Below are positions 61,471 to 64,000 of a DNA stretch of 64,000 bases, in pieces; position 1 is the stretch's first letter; every line of letters starts with the position of its first letter. Under the pieces are notes generated by a model. The model did no database searches. It worked only from the letters and a program-made list of their open reading frames with translations, and was not told where the DNA came from. Position numbers and translations under genes: made by a program. The DNA is from Cymbidium sinense (Eukaryota > Streptophyta > Magnoliopsida > Asparagales > Orchidaceae): the NCBI GenBank assembly GCA_021442155.1, contig CM038225.1:84146925-84210924 (forward strand), given 5' to 3'.

Positions 61471-64000
61471 TTTAAGAAATTCATTCTACAATAAATATAT
61501 ATCATGACATTTATCGAGAAATTTGTTATAGAATATTTACTGAAAGATTTTCACATTAGAAATTCCTAATTAAAAATATTTAAAAACTTATTTCAGTCAT
61601 CATAAGTGATTGAATGTGTTTTTATCAAAGTTTAAATGATTCGGACCCCAGACTATTAGTCAAACTAAGCTTATTATTTGAATAAAAGATGGAGTTGAAT
61701 TTAGCATGATTAATAATAAAGTTTTGAATGTATTTAACACTAAGTATAAGTTAGTATAAGCATACTCTAAATTTTTATTCATTGAGGTCCAATCTTGAAG
61801 TTTAAGTTGATCTGGTCGCAAGAGAAATTAAATCTCTCTTTCTCAAGCAAATTAAATCTTATGATTGATGGGACATTTACTATAACATAAATTTTTTGTT
61901 CTTCTTAAAATGATTTTAATTAAGAAGATTGAAATTACATGATAAAGGGGATGTTTACCAGAACATATAGTTATCCTTCTTATTATAGATTCTATTTGGA
62001 TAATAAAATTATATGCATTAATGATTTGAACCCAATCCTATAGATTGGATCAACATGAAATGTTTTGCAAATATGGGTGTGTATAACAAATTTGCTTTTC
62101 AAAAAAAATTATGACTATATCAATCTAAAAATATGTTATTGTCAACATGTCAAAAGGAGACTAATATTTATAATGCATCAAAATGTCCTTAATTAGGAAT
62201 TCTTAACTATTAAATCTAAACTAGTTAAGGCAAGCTAATAAGATAATGCTGTAAGGTTAACTTTAATATTATAATATCTATCAAAATATCTCTAATTTAT
62301 AGGGCATTATATGAAAGCAATTAACATCCAAAAAGATGAGATCTTTTTTAATAACTCCTCAAATACAAATGTACTTTGTAATGTAATTAATTATTGATGT
62401 TTTTGAAAAAATAAATCAATTCATGCATTAAAACAGTCTATCCAAATAGCATAGAATTATATATTTTAGATGCGAGCAACCTAAAGTATGAAAAGAATGG
62501 TTTTCAAGTATGAGTATTGAAAATAAGCTTTTATATAGTACATATTATAAAAGTATTGAATTTAGTAATGGAATGGAATAAACTAAAGTCCAACTCAAAG
62601 ATGCATCCAACTAGAGGTAGAAATTTGACATTTTCAAATCTCTTTACACAGTTTCTAAGTATCATATAAGACATGTATTCATAATGATTAGCTTAAATTA
62701 TAGTAATCATAATTAAGCATTTTAATGGATAATGATGAAAGTGGATTTTGATCCTCTCAACTTTAAAAATCTGATGATTTAAGGGAAACCTATTGGGCTT
62801 AATTAAGTGATATATTATGTTGTGCAAACTTTTATCTATAAACACATCCTTTTCTTCCTATTTTAGTCTCTCTCTTTTTTCCTTCTCTTTTTTCTTTTTT
62901 CTTTCTTCACTTTTCTTCTCTTTTCTTTCCTATTTTCTTATTCTTTTTTATATATTTTTTTAATTATTAACATAATTGTTGAAGGTACTTTTGATATGTC
63001 AAGAAGCCTACAAAAAATCTTTTAAAAATTTTATTCGGAGAGGCTTCTCTTAAAATTTGATAGTGCCCCAATTGTACGAGCATCCTCCATATCTAAGAGA
63101 GGTCTCTCTAATAAACATCATGGCCCTAAAAATGAAAATAGTAGAATAATGGAGCTAGAAGACTTTGATTAAAATGATTATAAAATAAGCTTATTATTTG
63201 AAATTAAGCTTATAAGATACCTAATCACAAGGAGATTGAAAGGTATCATTTCTTCCTTCTATTTGACTTGGACATTTTTAGTAACATCAAGGGTTTATCC
63301 AATACTATTGGGATGAATGAGTGGTAGAAGATAAATTATCGTATCCACAAGTTACCTCTAATAAAAGCCATATTAGTTAATACAACTAAGATGAATGAAT
63401 GTGAAATTAACTTAAATGACTAGATTGATGTTGATCTCTTGATAAAAGTCTACATTAAGTAAAGATTAATGATATGAAAAAAGATGATGAATGGAATTAC
63501 AAACTAATAACAAAGAGTGTTTGATGCTTAAGGCATCAATTATTTAGGTTGCTTGAAGAAATCAAGGTTTGTTCACCAATTGACTATGAAAATAATAATT
63601 ATAGTATCATAAGAGATCATTTCTGTATATGACCATCAAGTCAATTTTAGAATGTGCTCTAATTGGATGTATAAAAATATATCATATCAAGATTATGGAG
63701 TAATTATGAATAGCTTGATGAGTTGGCTAAATGAATTGGCATACTTTAAGGTAAGGTAATTTACCTAAAGAAAGCTATAGAAGTTCTATTCTACAAAATT
63801 TAATAGAGATTATTAATAATTTTCACTTTGAATTAAGCAATCATTATATCCATCAAAATTTTGAGTTTTTGATGATACAATTATTTAAGTTAAGAAGATG
63901 TCATAAATGAAATAAGAGATTTCTAAAATATATTTCTTGGGATATTGGATTGATCCATAATCTTGAAGATTAGATCTTTTTTTTTCTTTTTTGAAGACTC
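61471..64000. other. A+T-rich DNA with a TATA/pyrimidine-rich stretch, no gene recognised
   Basis: TCTATAAACA (62835-62844) is followed by about 95 bp of CT-rich text (62862-62955), a pattern seen at plant promoters and LTR leaders, but no gene follows. The rest shows no reading frame or repeat that could be supported. Confidence 0.45.

Overview
The window is plant nuclear DNA from an intergenic, repeat-dominated region of a seed plant. The evidence is very high A+T, LINE-type reverse transcriptase and RNase H remnants of the plant kind, Ty3/gypsy pol remnants, a Mutator-like (MULE) transposase relic, many plant-style microsatellites and a deep nest of long elements. I cannot name the species. 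No intact host gene was recognised. The only non-transposon coding candidate is a 35-codon membrane microprotein at 16237-16344 (-), behind a TATA-like box.

Layout. 1-8.4 kb: an old inverted repeat pair (552-1042 and 7876-8374), a dead LINE on the minus strand (2463-3275), a dead Ty3/gypsy pol piece (4468-4803), possible downstream gypsy remains, and two long (AT)n arrays. 8.4-12.06 kb: A+T-rich DNA with nothing recognised. 12.06-15.87 kb: a 5'-truncated LINE that keeps an open RNase H reading frame, then about 3.4 kb of T/G-rich non-coding DNA ending in AATAAA and a poly(A) tail. 16.2-17.0 kb: promoter-like sequence and the microprotein candidate. 17.56-18.3 kb: a G+C-rich CCACCATC-type degenerate repeat. 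18.9-20.1 kb: a degenerate AAT-type trinucleotide region. 28.5-30.1 kb: the MULE relic. 30.8-31.7 kb: an LTR-like promoter region. 58-64 kb: A+T-rich DNA with a dispersed repeat unit and no recognised gene.

The main content is one family of long non-coding elements, called family A here. Copies lie at 20303-28397 (+), 31719-32580 (-, partial), 32581-57975 (-, interrupted), 33506-38769 (-), 43097-50633 (-) and 50987-57820 (+), with a fragment at 4805-5124 (-). Read in the element sense, each starts TG/TA near TGTGGTG and ends GGTCAACA or close to it. Four copies have 5-bp target duplications: CCCAC, TAAGG, CCTCA/CCTCC and AAGTC. Removing the insertions at 43097-50633 and 50987-57820 rejoins the host copy at homologous positions, so the nesting can be read directly from the sequence.

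These units are 5.3-8.1 kb long. They have no gag, pol or other conserved reading frame and no terminal direct repeat inside. The conservative reading is solo LTRs of a retrotransposon with an exceptionally long LTR. The alternative is a non-autonomous TG..CA element of unusual architecture. Every copy has the same order of modules: two palindromes near the start, a middle block containing a 1-3 copy tandem module, a G+C-rich island, and a 0.5-1 kb array of TTGACC/GGTCAA hexamers (W-box cores) near the end. This family is the best candidate for something undescribed.
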